Positions 22,316 through 32,618 of a stretch of DNA of 64,000 nt are shown here, piece after piece. Where the stretch lies: positions 5,024,927-5,088,926 of the forward strand of contig KK106981.1 of assembly GCA_000611775.1 (NCBI GenBank). The letters run 5' to 3'. Under the pieces are notes generated by a model. The model saw only the letters and a list, made by a program, of their open reading frames with translations, made no database searches and was not told the DNA's origin. The position numbers and the translations under genes are program-made. Positions within the stretch are counted from its first letter, which is position 1. Every line of letters starts with the position of its first letter. The DNA is from Umbilicaria muhlenbergii. Its lineage: Eukaryota; Ascomycota; Lecanoromycetes; Umbilicariales; Umbilicariaceae.

Positions 22316-24799
22316 TTATATAATTTCCAAGTCATCATCGTCTTGCGCCACGCCGGGCTGCTCACGTGCGCCATCATCCAGACCAGGAACACCAAGACTC
22401 TCCCTGCCGGCCTCCCGAATACCCTTTGCGGTCACAAACCTGGTTTTCTTCCTCGGTCCTTCCATCCCCCCTGTTGCGCCCGCTTTCCTTTTCATAGGAC
22501 TCAAATGAACCTCTGCCGCTCTATTTCCCAAGAGTCCCAGTTTTCCCGCATCCAGATCCTCTCGCTTTCCGTTGTCTCCCCCGTCTTCGTTCGTAGCCTC
22601 ACCCTCGGTGGTAGCAATCCTCAAATACTCTCCACCCATCCCATTCCCTCCTTCGCCCAGCTTCTTCGCAACCTCCCTCTCCTTCTCCCTTTCCGCCAAC
22701 CTCCGCCTAAGTCTTTCCTCCTTCCCCAATCCTCTACTCGCCAAATCCAGCTCATCGTCTAATAAATTGGCGGCACTTCTACCCGTTATATCTAACGCAC
22801 TCGGCGCAATGAAGAACCTCGAGCTAGTTGCCCGATCATACTGCGCCCCCTCGTGCAACAAGCCATCGTCTTTGAACTGCTCGCCTTTTCCCCGTCTCGA
22901 CCCACCACCAAAGAACCCGGTTCGTGCGCTTTTTCTTCCGCCGGGCGCAAAAGGTGCCGTAATCGTATTGACTTCCATCCGCCCCCTTTTAACCTTCTCG
23001 ACCTGCCTATCAACATGCCAGTCACAAAACTCCGTCTTGCGCCTGTCGATCCAACTGCTACACACCTTCCCATCCCGCTTGATACTCTTACAGAACCCCA
23101 AGTCCCTGCTCGTACCCACTTCGAGCACGGTATCGTCGCTAGAGCTGAGCACAAGAGAAAAGCGGCCGGTGTCAGTCTTGGAAGGCAGCGGAGGCATGAC
23201 CGAGGGGTTGAGGATTGCAATGACTATACCCGGCGTAAGCTTCCAGAAGCGAGTGAACGCCGTGGTGAAGAGATAGAGGTCGAGAGACCAAGTGAGATCG
23301 GTGAGGGTCAGGACCATGTATTTCCCGCGTGTGTTCTGTTCGGACTCGGCGGCTTCTGTGATGGAGGATTTGGGTTCGGTGGAGGGAGGCGCGGTTTTGT
23401 GGTTGTCTTTGTGATCGCGTGGAGCGGATTTCGAGGCGATGATGCCGAAGACTACGTAGTCGCCTTCGGTATCTGGAGGGGAGAAGTCGGGCGCTTTGAT
23501 GGTGCGGAGGAGATCCGGGATCTGGAGGATGGCTTTGGAGGAGATTGTGCGGGTCAGGAAGGTGTGGGGCAGGATGCGCTTCGAGAGATGGAAGGAGGAA
23601 AACGGTTCGAAGAGAGTAGGTTCGGCGGATGAGGTTGAGGGCGGTGACTGTTCGGGGTTGGAAGAAGGTGGTGAAGGGGGCCTTGCTGGCCTTGTCGTCA
23701 ATGCAGTCAATGCAGAAGACGTCGGCTTTCGCTGAGGTTGAGCGGTTGAATCTTTAAATGTGCATTCTGAATTACCCTCATGACGGCGAGTATTACGAAC
23801 AATAGTTAATGTATCGTTTCTGTGGAGAAGTCCCCCAGTTTGTCCGTGGAAAGCCTTGATGACCTCCTCTCTCGAGAACTCGTTCCCATCTTTATGGAGC
23901 CCTTGCCGCGGCCGTAATGAATCGGATTCAGGTTGATTGGCGGCAGCAGCTTTGAAGGCATCTAACTCTTGCTGTTGCACTTCGAAACCTGTACTCCTTT
24001 GTTTGCGGAGCCTAGCTGCCTTCTCCTTTTGCTCCTTATCATGCTGTCTTGTCTCTGCTATTCTCTCACTGAACGTCTTTGGCCGGTCTTTTGGTCTGAC
24101 AGTAGAGACACTAGCATGACTCGAAGACGGCCGGGGTGGTTGAGAAAACTGAGAGTTCAAGTGACCGCCAAACGGATCTTCCTCCGTGCTAGAGGCTGTA
24201 CGTAGATTGGGCGCTCTTCGAAGTGATACATTCCTTCCCTTGAGTCCTTTGTCAATGCCTAGTAAAACCCGCCCAGGGGACCTGGGTTCCGCAGTGATAA
24301 TGTGTTTCTTCTGTGGCGACAATGGCACCTGGACAACCGCCGAAGAATTGGACTTCACCGGCCGCCTCTCCCCTCTTTCCGGGCCTTCCAGCCTAGATGT
24401 AAGGACAGAGCCGGCTCTTGTTGGCGGCCTGTTTCGCACCACTCCTTGATTCTCAACATCCGAAGTTGATACTGCCTTCTTCCTTTTCTGCTGCAGCTTC
24501 TTGAGCTTCAAGCGCGCTTGGAGGGTCTGCAAGCGTAATTGCAGAGTCTCTTCGTCCTCATCCTCATCCTCGTCTTCGTTTCCAACCTCAATTCCATCTT
24601 CGCCCAATGGGGGCTGGTAGATAATATGCTGACCCGGTTGTCGTAGATTGGGAGTAGTCAGAGCCCTTTTCAACGGTGAAGGCGACGGCGATGTGCGATC
24701 ATGATATTGACGAATCTTGTGGCGGCCACTAGGAGAACTCAGGAGGGCTTCATGAGGAGAGCGTGGTGGCCATCGTGGTTCAGTAGAGGCTTCCATCAA
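22316..24799 (-). CDS. MCM10: DNA replication initiation protein Mcm10
   Basis: Replisome factor needed for CMG helicase activation and polymerase alpha loading in the nucleus. Single exon, 827 residues. A disordered N-terminus with a short Leu/Lys-rich coiled coil (LQLRLQTLQARLKLKKLQQK) is followed by the OB-fold core (about residues 395-560) with FEPFSSFHLSKRILPHTFL and YVVFGIIASKSAPR, then the CCCH-type zinc ribbon starting near residue 566: FCKSIKRDGKVCSSWIDRRK, then CDWH. The tail is basic and carries a bipartite-type nuclear signal (PMKRKAG, GPRKKTR). The start could be either of two adjacent Met codons. It is head-to-head with RNase H2B. Confidence 0.94.
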   Translation of the reverse strand: MMEASTEPRWPPRSPHEALLSSPSGRHKIRQYHDRTSPSPSPLKRALTTPNLRQPGQHIIYQPPLGEDGIEVGNEDEDEDEDEETLQLRLQTLQARLKLKKLQQKRKKAVSTSDVENQGVVRNRPPTRAGSVLTSRLEGPERGERRPVKSNSSAVVQVPLSPQKKHIITAEPRSPGRVLLGIDKGLKGRNVSLRRAPNLRTASSTEEDPFGGHLNSQFSQPPRPSSSHASVSTVRPKDRPKTFSERIAETRQHDKEQKEKAARLRKQRSTGFEVQQQELDAFKAAAANQPESDSLRPRQGLHKDGNEFSREEVIKAFHGQTGGLLHRNDTLTIVRNTRRHEGNSECTFKDSTAQPQRKPTSSALTALTTRPARPPSPPSSNPEQSPPSTSSAEPTLFEPFSSFHLSKRILPHTFLTRTISSKAILQIPDLLRTIKAPDFSPPDTEGDYVVFGIIASKSAPRDHKDNHKTAPPSTEPKSSITEAAESEQNTRGKYMVLTLTDLTWSLDLYLFTTAFTRFWKLTPGIVIAILNPSVMPPLPSKTDTGRFSLVLSSSDDTVLEVGTSRDLGFCKSIKRDGKVCSSWIDRRKTEFCDWHVDRQVEKVKRGRMEVNTITAPFAPGGRKSARTGFFGGGSRRGKGEQFKDDGLLHEGAQYDRATSSRFFIAPSALDITGRSAANLLDDELDLASRGLGKEERLRRRLAEREKEREVAKKLGEGGNGMGGEYLRIATTEGEATNEDGGDNGKREDLDAGKLGLLGNRAAEVHLSPMKRKAGATGGMEGPRKKTRFVTAKGIREAGRESLGVPGLDDGAREQPGVAQDDDDLEII

Positions 24800-25262
24800 A
24801 TCAGCAATCGTTTTGTGACATCGAAATGCGTAAGTTGCAGGGTGCTACCTTTTGACATGCTCGCGTGCGCGCATCAGTTTTAAGCAGCAGATGATGTCGA
24901 AGTCTGGTTTGCGCTGTCAAGAGCTAGAACCAATTGAGCCTGACCTGTTAGTCTTCGAGAATGTCTTACCATCCAGCACGATGGACATCTTCCTGAAGAA
25001 CGACAGAGCCAATTGACGCTCTGGTTTCTGTCGGATTTGCTGGGAGGTTTTGGAGTTGGGGTATGTCTAAGGGACGGCGAGATGCTTTGTGATTGGTTGA
25101 AGCCAGAACACGTCGCGTACTGTTCCTGCAGAGAAGCGCGTCTTCTCTCAATCCTTCCTTCCGAGCTTCCTCCACGTCTAAAGCGGATCATAATTCTTGC
25201 AATATATATGCGTCTGCCTGGATAGAGCTGGTAGCGCTTCGGCTGTGAACGCAATTGCAGTC
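24800..25262. promoter_or_regulatory. Divergent promoter, MCM10 / RNase H2B
   Basis: A 463-bp head-to-head interval between two genome-maintenance genes. I found no exact MCB (ACGCGT), only CGCGT cores near 25110-25142. Confidence 0.5.
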
Positions 25263-26654
25263 ATGAAGACGAGATCTAAGATAATCAATAGTACCGAGGT
25301 CACCACTGTTCCGCCTCATATGGCTGCCGACTCACAGGCTTCTAAGCCTCCCAAGCTCTTCATACTTCCCAAAGGCACTTCCGCAGATGGAAAAATCCTG
25401 TCGCTGCCAAACCCACGGACATCAGCGCCTAGTCAATACTACTACTGCCCCGAGAGAGGAATATACGAGTTTACCAAAATTGCTGCACCCAAGTCAGCAT
25501 ACAGGAGCTGGCTTGTTGGCGTAGGCGAAAAGTTGGCTTGTATAGGCGTCGAAGAAGGATTGCCAGTCACGGTTGGGAAAGAATTCACGGAAGCTTGTGA
25601 GCTGTCTACATCATCAGCCACAGCCGCAGCAGCGGGGAATCTACACAAAAAGTCTGGATCCTTGTCTGAAGGTTACGTTGTTAAAAGCGCAGAGCTCTTC
25701 ATTGCTACTCCTTTTGATCCACTATTCCTACTACTCCCCGGTCTATGCCCTCCCTCGTCATCAGCTAAGTTCAAATCTACAAGGCAACGATTCCTGTCTG
25801 CAGACGATATTTTCGACGAGCTTTGCGAAGGATCAAGGGGCCTCGGTCTGGTTATCAGAGATGCAATTACGCGGCAGAAAATGAAAGCCAGGCTGCAAAT
25901 TGTCTGCGATTGCGTTAAGGCCGCCGATGAGCAGATGTATAGACTCAACAATGGCAAGCTGCTGAAAGAACTTATGGCAAAAGCCCAAAAGATGATTGAC
26001 CTCGGATTGCCAGCAAGTATAGAAGAAAGGTTCGTCCGCAAGGCCTTGGAGATGCCCATGATAGGTATCAAACACGAAGATAGCTCTATATCAGAGGCTA
26101 GTCCATCGTTCGAGGAGAAGCCTAGCTCAATTCACGAACCAGAGGCTACAGAAACGCAGTCGAGTGTCTCTACCACAGTGTCATCTATGTCCGAATCTTC
26201 TCCAAGCACAACCGCCACAACTCCTAACGAAGAACCAGACTCCGCAGCGTCCGACAATATCACCAATTTACTCCGGCTGCGTACCGCGTTAACGTTCATC
26301 TCATCTGCTTATGTCCCGGCACATCTCTCATCGACGTTGGATGCCATGCTTCTTGAGCCCGATTATTCGGTGGACTTCAAGCCTCTTGATGAACATCTTG
26401 CACACATAGCTCGAACACGTGCTGAAGTGCTTTCGTCCCGTTCATTTTCCGACTTCAGCCGCAAACGTAGCATGAATGAGGACGATGAGGCCGCAGAGAC
26501 GAGGGCAGAGAAGAAGCGCAAAAAGGAAGAAGAAGAGAAGAGAAAAAAGGCCGGAGAGTCTCGAGGAGTTAAGGATCTAAAAAAAGTCGACACGTCGGGT
26601 ATGAAGAAATTGAGCGACTTTTTCAAGGGGTCAGCGGTGAAAAAGAAGTCGTAA
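25263..26654 (+). CDS. Ribonuclease H2 subunit B
   Basis: Non-catalytic subunit of the RNase H2 heterotrimer, which removes ribonucleotides from genomic DNA and RNA-DNA hybrids. Single exon, 463 residues, starting MKTRSKIINSTE; an upstream in-frame ATG at 25197 was rejected because the basic KTRSK start is typical of the Ydr279 family. Landmarks: PPKLFILPKGTSADGKILSL, YYYCPERGIYEFTKI, the TPFDPLFLLLPGL motif, a helical region ending LLKELMAKAQKMIDLGLP, and a Lys/Glu-rich tail closing with KLSDFFKG. That last motif resembles a PIP box (PCNA-binding), as in other RNase H2B proteins. Only 41 bp separate its stop from the next convergent gene. Confidence 0.92.
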   Translation: MKTRSKIINSTEVTTVPPHMAADSQASKPPKLFILPKGTSADGKILSLPNPRTSAPSQYYYCPERGIYEFTKIAAPKSAYRSWLVGVGEKLACIGVEEGLPVTVGKEFTEACELSTSSATAAAAGNLHKKSGSLSEGYVVKSAELFIATPFDPLFLLLPGLCPPSSSAKFKSTRQRFLSADDIFDELCEGSRGLGLVIRDAITRQKMKARLQIVCDCVKAADEQMYRLNNGKLLKELMAKAQKMIDLGLPASIEERFVRKALEMPMIGIKHEDSSISEASPSFEEKPSSIHEPEATETQSSVSTTVSSMSESSPSTTATTPNEEPDSAASDNITNLLRLRTALTFISSAYVPAHLSSTLDAMLLEPDYSVDFKPLDEHLAHIARTRAEVLSSRSFSDFSRKRSMNEDDEAAETRAEKKRKKEEEEKRKKAGESRGVKDLKKVDTSGMKKLSDFFKGSAVKKKS

Positions 26655-26695
26655 TGAGAACCAACTGGAGGAAACCGACTTGCTGGTACCCGGTA

Positions 26696-28093
26696 TTATA
26701 AAGGTTGTGCATCTGCCTCCGTGTCGAAGTCTGTACCCAGGCCTTGCGTTTGTATTATATTGATCCTACATCTCAGTTTCCCGGGGCTCTGCCTACAGAA
26801 AGGGCATGGCCAATCTTCTTGCGTTGCTCCGTCCAAGTTGCGAACATGGTTTTCCCAGTAGCCGATCATGCAATCGACGCATGCAATATGCCCGCATACC
26901 GTCTCCAGGATTTGATCGTCAGTCTTCCAAGGCTCACCTCCGCAGGCAGCCAAAGGACAAGAGTCCGCCACGTCATTCACTTGTCTTGGAAGGAGAGGAT
27001 GGAAGGCCAGCAGTTGTGATCCATACACATCTGCGTGGAGGCGCCGCTGCACTTCAACAACCACGCGGTCATATATTTGTTGCTCTCCTTCATCGTCGGT
27101 TATATCTTGGGGATTGAGTATGAACCACAGCTTCTTCCAAGGCCGCTTGAAGGCCCAGTGCCTTAAAGCCTTGAGATAGAAGAATCGATTGGCATAGCTG
27201 GTGATGTTCCGAATGAGTTCATCAGCTTCTTCCATGGTCCAGGCCTGCAGCGTAGTGTCCTCAGTCGGTACACTCAGCACAGAGAGAAACCGATCTTCGG
27301 GCATCAAGAAATTGGAACCCGCTTTAGCCATCATGAAGTCTTCAAACCGGATCTCAGCAGACATTAACATGCTGAGAACCTCTATCGACATATCTTGGTG
27401 AGGCGGTGGTGCGCCGTCATCATCTATCAATAGCTCCTGACGGATTTCCCAGGTGAGGAAGAATTGCCAAGGCCATATCCAGTCCTGCAAGACCGGCGGC
27501 ATCGGGAAGAGGCCGTTGACTCTATTACTTTTACGGCCCCTACTTTGGTTCTGCTCCTGTAGGAAGGCTACCACTCTTAGTCCCAATTGGCGCAGTCGAT
27601 CTATACGCTCGTCGGTGATGCTCATGTAGTGGAGCCACTCCAGATATCTGGTATACCAGTTGAAGGCGTCCCGGAAGCCGTATTCGATGCTCCCTGGCGC
27701 CGCTTGCAGGATATTTGACCCGTCCGCCAACGGTTCCACTGTCAACGGCTGCTGGCTTGCAAAGTAGCGCAGGTGCTTGGTATTGAGCACCTGTTGCCAC
27801 GGTACTTCGACCCTAAGTACGCCGTCTTCCAGGGTGGGCAGTGTTTCGTTGACGTCATTGGAGATCTGAGAGAATAAATGGTCCCGTAGACGGGTGCCCG
27901 AAATGTGGCAAGGCATGTCGTCCCAGTGCAGACCCTCGAAATTTGGGAGTGGCGTGCCAAAAGGTGAGCGCCGATATGTATCAGGGTGGATGCCGGGCGC
28001 ACTCGCTGGTGGGCCTCCATAGTATGGGTCGTCTCTGAGCGCTTGCACAATAGCACGTGTGTCTTGTGGGAGACCTTGGGGTAAAGTGTCCAT
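26696..28093 (-). CDS. Uncharacterised protein with C-terminal RING-like domain
   Basis: Single exon, 465 residues when started at MDTLPQGLPQD; an upstream ATG at 28201 would add 36 residues. Most of the protein matches no family I know. It is rich in Trp/Tyr/Leu helices (WIWPWQFFLTWEIRQELL, WAFKRPWKKLWFILNP). The last 90 residues contain a RING-like zinc motif: CPLAAC, then VCGHIACVDCMIGYW, then WPCPFC. The first Cys pair has unusual C-x4-C spacing, so it is a divergent RING. A ubiquitin-ligase role is inferred. It is probably lineage-specific. The stop lies 41 bp from the RNase H2B stop, so the transcripts likely overlap. Confidence 0.7.
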   Translation of the reverse strand: MDTLPQGLPQDTRAIVQALRDDPYYGGPPASAPGIHPDTYRRSPFGTPLPNFEGLHWDDMPCHISGTRLRDHLFSQISNDVNETLPTLEDGVLRVEVPWQQVLNTKHLRYFASQQPLTVEPLADGSNILQAAPGSIEYGFRDAFNWYTRYLEWLHYMSITDERIDRLRQLGLRVVAFLQEQNQSRGRKSNRVNGLFPMPPVLQDWIWPWQFFLTWEIRQELLIDDDGAPPPHQDMSIEVLSMLMSAEIRFEDFMMAKAGSNFLMPEDRFLSVLSVPTEDTTLQAWTMEEADELIRNITSYANRFFYLKALRHWAFKRPWKKLWFILNPQDITDDEGEQQIYDRVVVEVQRRLHADVYGSQLLAFHPLLPRQVNDVADSCPLAACGGEPWKTDDQILETVCGHIACVDCMIGYWENHVRNLDGATQEDWPCPFCRQSPGKLRCRINIIQTQGLGTDFDTEADAQPL

Positions 28094-28648
28094 GATGGGT
28101 TGGTATGGTGCTTCACTGCGAGGAAGCGCTGGCCTAGAGTATGTCTTGGAGTGCGACGTATAGTCTGAGTACGAAATGAGTATGTTGATCGTGTATTTCA
28201 AGTAGATTCATTTGGCTTTGTTGCAATATCTTGACAATGCGATATGGTTGCATTGCCGGAACCGGCTTTCGTCCATCACAAAGGAACACCGCCGGTAAAC
28301 ATCATAAATCATCAACTTAACTCACAAAGCCGAGGACCTGGATGTAGTCTAGCCAAAAAGGAGGCCATTCGGGACCCATCTCGAAACGTACTGACAATTT
28401 ATTCGTTGTCGATATCCATGAGGTAAATACATACCATCAACCTGCTCCAGTGGAGAGCCCTGGGATATTCCACTGGGTTATTTGCACGACGGTTTGACAA
28501 CAGGTAGCAATCACTCGAGAAGCAATTTATCAGCTGTATCATAATCAATATTTGACAGAGAAAGTAATTACGAGTCATTGATATGTATAAAAATTAACTC
28601 TCATGTACAACATCGCGACCAGCGCGATGTCATCCCGGGTGGCACGAC
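28094..28648. other. Intergenic, A+T-richer stretch
   Basis: A 555-bp interval holding the promoter of the RING-like gene and the 3' end of the expansin-like gene. No gene was seen. Confidence 0.5.
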
Positions 28649-29469
28649 CTAGTGGATATTCTGACATACAGTGGCCTTCTGATTATTATGACACCCCTGC
28701 ATACAGCCCCACGGATGGAGGATTGGATCCGCGTGAAGCCCACCATTACAGCTGGTTTCGGTATATTGGACAGCCGGCCAATTACTGCAGCAAGCAGTCA
28801 GTCTCTAGGAAGCGTCTTCGAAGCGGCAAGGGGAGTACATACTTTCCATTTGTACACCCGTTAAAGAATTGTTTATATTGAGCCTGGTTCATCGCGTCTA
28901 CGGCAATGTCGAAATGGGTTTGCTGCCCGGATCCATTGACGTCTCCTGGTTGGCACATGCCGCAATTGGGGCTCACGTTACCACTGTTACCGCCAGCGAG
29001 GACGGGACATTCGTCGACGATCATGAATGTCATGCTGTTAGCCTTGAGTGGGTTTCCATGCGCATCGAGCGGCGTAAGGTTGAAGCAGAGCCCGCAAGCT
29101 TGGCCGGGACCGCCTGCGCCGGGAACTGGAATTGCAGGTCAGCTATGCTGCTAAATTCAAGGATTCAGTTGAGAGCGGAGAGCCCTTACCGGCGGGGTTG
29201 GCGCCAAAATGGAGCTGATTTACAGCAGCATACAGCAATCCAGGTCCACCGCCCGGTGCGCCATTAGTGCGTGCACCGTTCGGAAAAGCGATTGCGCCGC
29301 AAGATGTGCCACTGCCGAACTCGGGTCCGATATTGAACTGCGTTGTTGAGGCAGTACCAGAGGTGGGAGTGATGTAGCCAACCTTATCAGCGCAGACAAG
29401 AGAGGAGGTGAAGAGGGCAAGGGAGATGAAAAGGGCAGGAATTGCGCGCACTGCGGGGATAGTGAACAT
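28649..29469 (-). CDS. Secreted expansin/EG45-like double-psi beta-barrel protein
   Basis: Three exons: 29469-29190, 29125-28843 and 28784-28649, encoding 232 residues. Introns of 64 and 58 bp close in frame. A signal peptide is clear (FISLALFTSSLVCA, cleavage near residue 27). The core has the expansin/EG45 layout: SCGAIAFPNG, YAAVNQLHFG, ACGLCFNLTP, MTFMIVDECP, CGMC, HFDIAVDAMNQAQY, then a Cys-rich end (ETSCNGG, WGCMQGC). Many cysteines suggest disulfides and extracellular action on plant or fungal wall polysaccharide. I see no clear GH45 catalytic Asp pair, so a loosening protein is as likely as a hydrolase. A TATA box lies upstream. Confidence 0.8.
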
Positions 29470-29554
29470 GCTGAGCTTGTCGATGGGGCTTGTCCGGCAA
29501 GCTGAGCTGTAGCTGTTGATTAAAGTGATCGAATTTGCAAAATCAAATCATTAC

Positions 29555-29561
29555 TTATATA
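29555..29561 (-). promoter_or_regulatory. TATA box of the expansin-like gene
   Basis: TATATAA on the minus strand, 86-92 bp before the start codon. TATA boxes mark regulated genes, consistent with an inducible secreted protein. Confidence 0.4.
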
Positions 29562-30479
29562 GGGTATAGAAATGCCACGATAGTCACAGAAACCAAGCAA
29601 TGCAACTCACCGGCTAGAACGCAGAACAGTTGCAAAATTCGAGGCAAACCATCAGATCATATATCCAAAGGTGAGAGTGATGGTCCGACGAGTACCGGTG
29701 GCGGAGCAAAACGCGTCCTTGGCCTCAAGAGAGTTGGCCCGTGTCTGGATTGTTTCAGTGTAAGCAGTTGCGCTTGTCGGAGTTCCAAGTCATATAGATC
29801 CGTACAACGGCTTGTCGTTAGGTGTGGGATCTATGGCTCAATTTGAGGGCGACCATGAAAAGAAAGCGTTGAGCCCTAACGCAGCTAGGTAGTGCTGTGT
29901 CAAGGTACTGATCCCATGGGCCTTCTTTCAGGCTACTCTTCTGTGCATCATTAGAGGATTTTGATAACGACTAGGTAGGCAGCAGAATACATGGGTAACA
30001 TGGGGCTGTTTCAAGATGCATATTCGGTAGTGCTACGCGCAAACCCAGATCGTTTCATTGGCACGGAAACAACACAAAGAGGACTGCCAAGTTGTAACGA
30101 CACGCGCAATATGCTCATGAGTCTCCGTTGCAACTGGTGGCAAGTGTATCAGGGCCTTGAAAAGACCGGCCAGAAAGCAAATCGCATAGCAAAGGTGCGC
30201 CAGAACTTTCTCCGACCGTTGCGGCTCCTACCATTATCCAAGACCTAGACCAAATTACGGAAGATTGTGTCAGGACAAAATGTACTTACATGCAAATATG
30301 GCGCGAATGCCTCCGAAGCAAGTTGTGTGGAAAGTGTTGCGTAGCATGCGAGCTCCCCTCACATTACGCGGCCGTCGAGGGCGTAACATCAGAGTCCTAT
30401 GATAGCGCCATTCAAATGCTAAATGCTGTATGCTTTTGAGGGCATTTTGCAGATCGATGCAGGCTCCTTGGCCTTGAGC
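29562..30479. other. Gene-poor interval
   Basis: Beyond the expansin-like promoter I see only short frames without family similarity. Confidence 0.5.
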
Positions 30480-31365
30480 ATTGTCTTAAACACAGTAGTG
30501 ACATCCTAGGTCTTGATCTTGCTTCCGAGAGGCCCCTCTTGCAGATGGAGCATGCTTGAGAGTTGCTCCCATGTATCTTAGGATCCAAAAGCGAACTTTT
30601 CTTGTCCGACTGCAGTATGGGACGATGCAGGTGAGGATGGTGCTGCAATGCAGTGCCCCGTTTTTCAGCTGATACTGCGGAGGCGGCATGTAGGTTTGCA
30701 GCCGTTCTTCGTAGATCATTTCGGAGGGTCCCGGGTTAGGAGGTTGTCCAATTAACCATATCTCTTGCAGAGCTGGCTGAGCTTGAGAGAGCATCGTCGC
30801 TAATGCCAGAGAGGTGGCAGCAGAAGTAAATGACTCGACTGTAAGTTTTAGAGACGAAAAGCAGTCTCACCTTACTTGCGTTAGTGTATGTGTGTTCTTG
30901 CACGCACACCAACTCTCACATCAAACAGGAAGACGCCATTCGCAGTATCTCCTGTATTAGCAAATATCCAACGAATGGGTGGACTTAAACAAGGAGCCTT
31001 CTCTGCAAAGACTGTCTGGATGGACTCAGCTCCGTTCGTGATCGATCGTGATAACGAGTATAGGCATCTGTGACAACTGAGGTGTAGTCAGAGCACTGAA
31101 TATGTACGATATCTTTCAACGAGTTGTAGTAAGATCACTTAAGACAAGTACATATACTGATCTCACACATGGGGCTAGGGGTGCCTTTAGGCGCTTGAAT
31201 CAATCTCCGCAGTACCTCACATCGCTCCCCAAAGGTTAATCCAGGTACGAGTACTATTCTCAGGTGGTACAACATATTGTAAACGTCATCAGGGCCGAGC
31301 AGCTGAAGCTGCAGAAGAGGTGAAGAATGGATCAATGGCTGGACAGTTTGTCGGATCAGGGCCAT
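30480..31365 (-). other. Unresolved coding-like patch (possible multi-exon gene or relic)
   Basis: Three separated minus-strand stretches read like protein: VYNMLYHLRIVLVPGLTFGE (near 31260), SPPIRWIFANTGDTANGVFL (near 30950), and LQEIWLIGQPPNPGPSEMIY (near 30750). Plausible splice signals lie between the last two (donor GGTGTGCG, acceptor TTACAG near 30842). I could not build one model that stays open from the first stretch to the last, and I recognise no family. It may be a poorly conserved gene with extra introns, or a decayed one. Boundaries are approximate. Confidence 0.25.
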
Positions 31366-31422
31366 GGTTTACCCTACCCTATCGTAACAGCCTTCGAACT
31401 ATTGTCCCCACTCCGAGCTTAT

Positions 31423-31429
31423 TATAAAA
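31423..31429 (+). promoter_or_regulatory. TATA box of the amidohydrolase gene
   Basis: TATAAAA, 87-93 bp before the start codon, lying between two copies of an imperfect direct repeat of about 28 bp (near 31392-31420 and 31433-31463). Confidence 0.45.
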
Positions 31430-31515
31430 ACCCTCGAACCATTGTCCCACCCCAGACTGAGCTCGTCCCCCAACCTTTAATCTGTAACAAGAAGAAGCCC
31501 ATTCCTCAGAGCAAA

Positions 31516-32618
31516 ATGAGCATTCCAGAACGAATCGATGTGCATTCACACTTCGTGCCGCCAGAATGGCGCAAGAAGTGCGAGGAATTGGGGTTTGGAG
31601 AACCCGACGGCATGCCCGCAATCCCGGTGAGAACCCGCATCCTCATACATGGTCTCGGGCATTTACCGTGCCTAAATTTTCTCCATACTATCCTGTGTTG
31701 TTGATATATCTCGAGTAGGAATGGTCAGAGGACATGCACCTTAAGACCATGGATGATGTCGGCATCTCCAAGTCCATCATCAGTATCACATCACCCGGGA
31801 CCCATCTCGATCCCAGCGACCACGCCCTGGCGAGACAGGTTTCCCGGGACTGCAACGTCTTTGCGGCGGATCTGAAGAGTAGAAGGCCTGACAAGTTCGG
31901 GTTCTGGGCATCGCTACCGCTTCCCGACGTCGAGGGGAGTCTTGCCGAGATCTCCTTTGCCCTCGACGAACTGAACGCTGATGGCTTTGGTCTTTTGACC
32001 AACTATCATGGTGTATATCTTGGCGATGAAGTCTTCAATCCCGTTTTCGCCATGCTGGACGAACGGAAGGCCAAAGTGCATGTACATCCCACCGGGCCTT
32101 GTGTCGCATCCGCTATCACACATTCGGCACCGCAACCCGCAATTCCACTTCCACAATATCCCTCGCCAATGTTTGAATTCCTCTTCGAAGAAAGTCGAGC
32201 TATGATCAATCTTTTCTTAAACGACACGGTGACTCGTTACCCAAACATCACATTCATTATCTCTCACTGTGGTGGTACATTTCCCCCTCTGGTCGAGAGG
32301 TTCGCGATATTTGCAGATGCCATTCTTCAGTCCGAGGTCGGGATGGATACAAAAACGGTAGCCGCGACTTTACAGAAGCAATTCTTCTTTGACTTAGCAG
32401 GGTTCCCGTTTCCAGACCAGCTCCATGGACTTCTTCGGTTGGTCGACAGCCGGCGGATTCTGTATGGCAGCGACTATCCTTACACTCCGATCCCGAGCGT
32501 AATCGAACTGGCTGGTACGCTCGATCAGGAACTGCCAAAGCTTTTCGATGAGGAACAGATGAAAGCCATCTATCATGGGAATGCGGCAGGGCTTCTAGGT
32601 GATCTGGAGATGTCGTGA
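31516..32618 (+). CDS. Amidohydrolase-family decarboxylase (ACMSD / 6-methylsalicylate decarboxylase type)
   Basis: Exons 31516-31626 and 31719-32618 encode 336 residues; the 92-bp intron joins GMPAIP to EWSEDMHLK. It belongs to the metal-dependent amidohydrolase-2 superfamily whose fungal members decarboxylate 6-methylsalicylate or related aromatic acids. Visible metal ligands: D8-x-H10-x-H12 in IDVHSHF, a His in VHVHPTG, a His in IISHCGGTFPPLVERF, and Asp in ILYGSDYPYTP. No polyketide synthase or other patulin/yanuthone-type gene lies nearby, so the substrate is open; catabolism of a plant aromatic acid is equally possible. The upstream TATA box suggests inducibility. Confidence 0.85.

Noticed and set aside
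28649-29469. A GH45 cellulase call for the expansin-like protein
   Set aside because: The barrel motifs fit, but I could not identify both catalytic Asp residues, so hydrolase activity is not claimed.
31516-32618. A patulin-type secondary metabolite cluster around the amidohydrolase
   Set aside because: No polyketide synthase, P450, transporter or cluster regulator lies nearby; neighbours are TBP and an unresolved patch.
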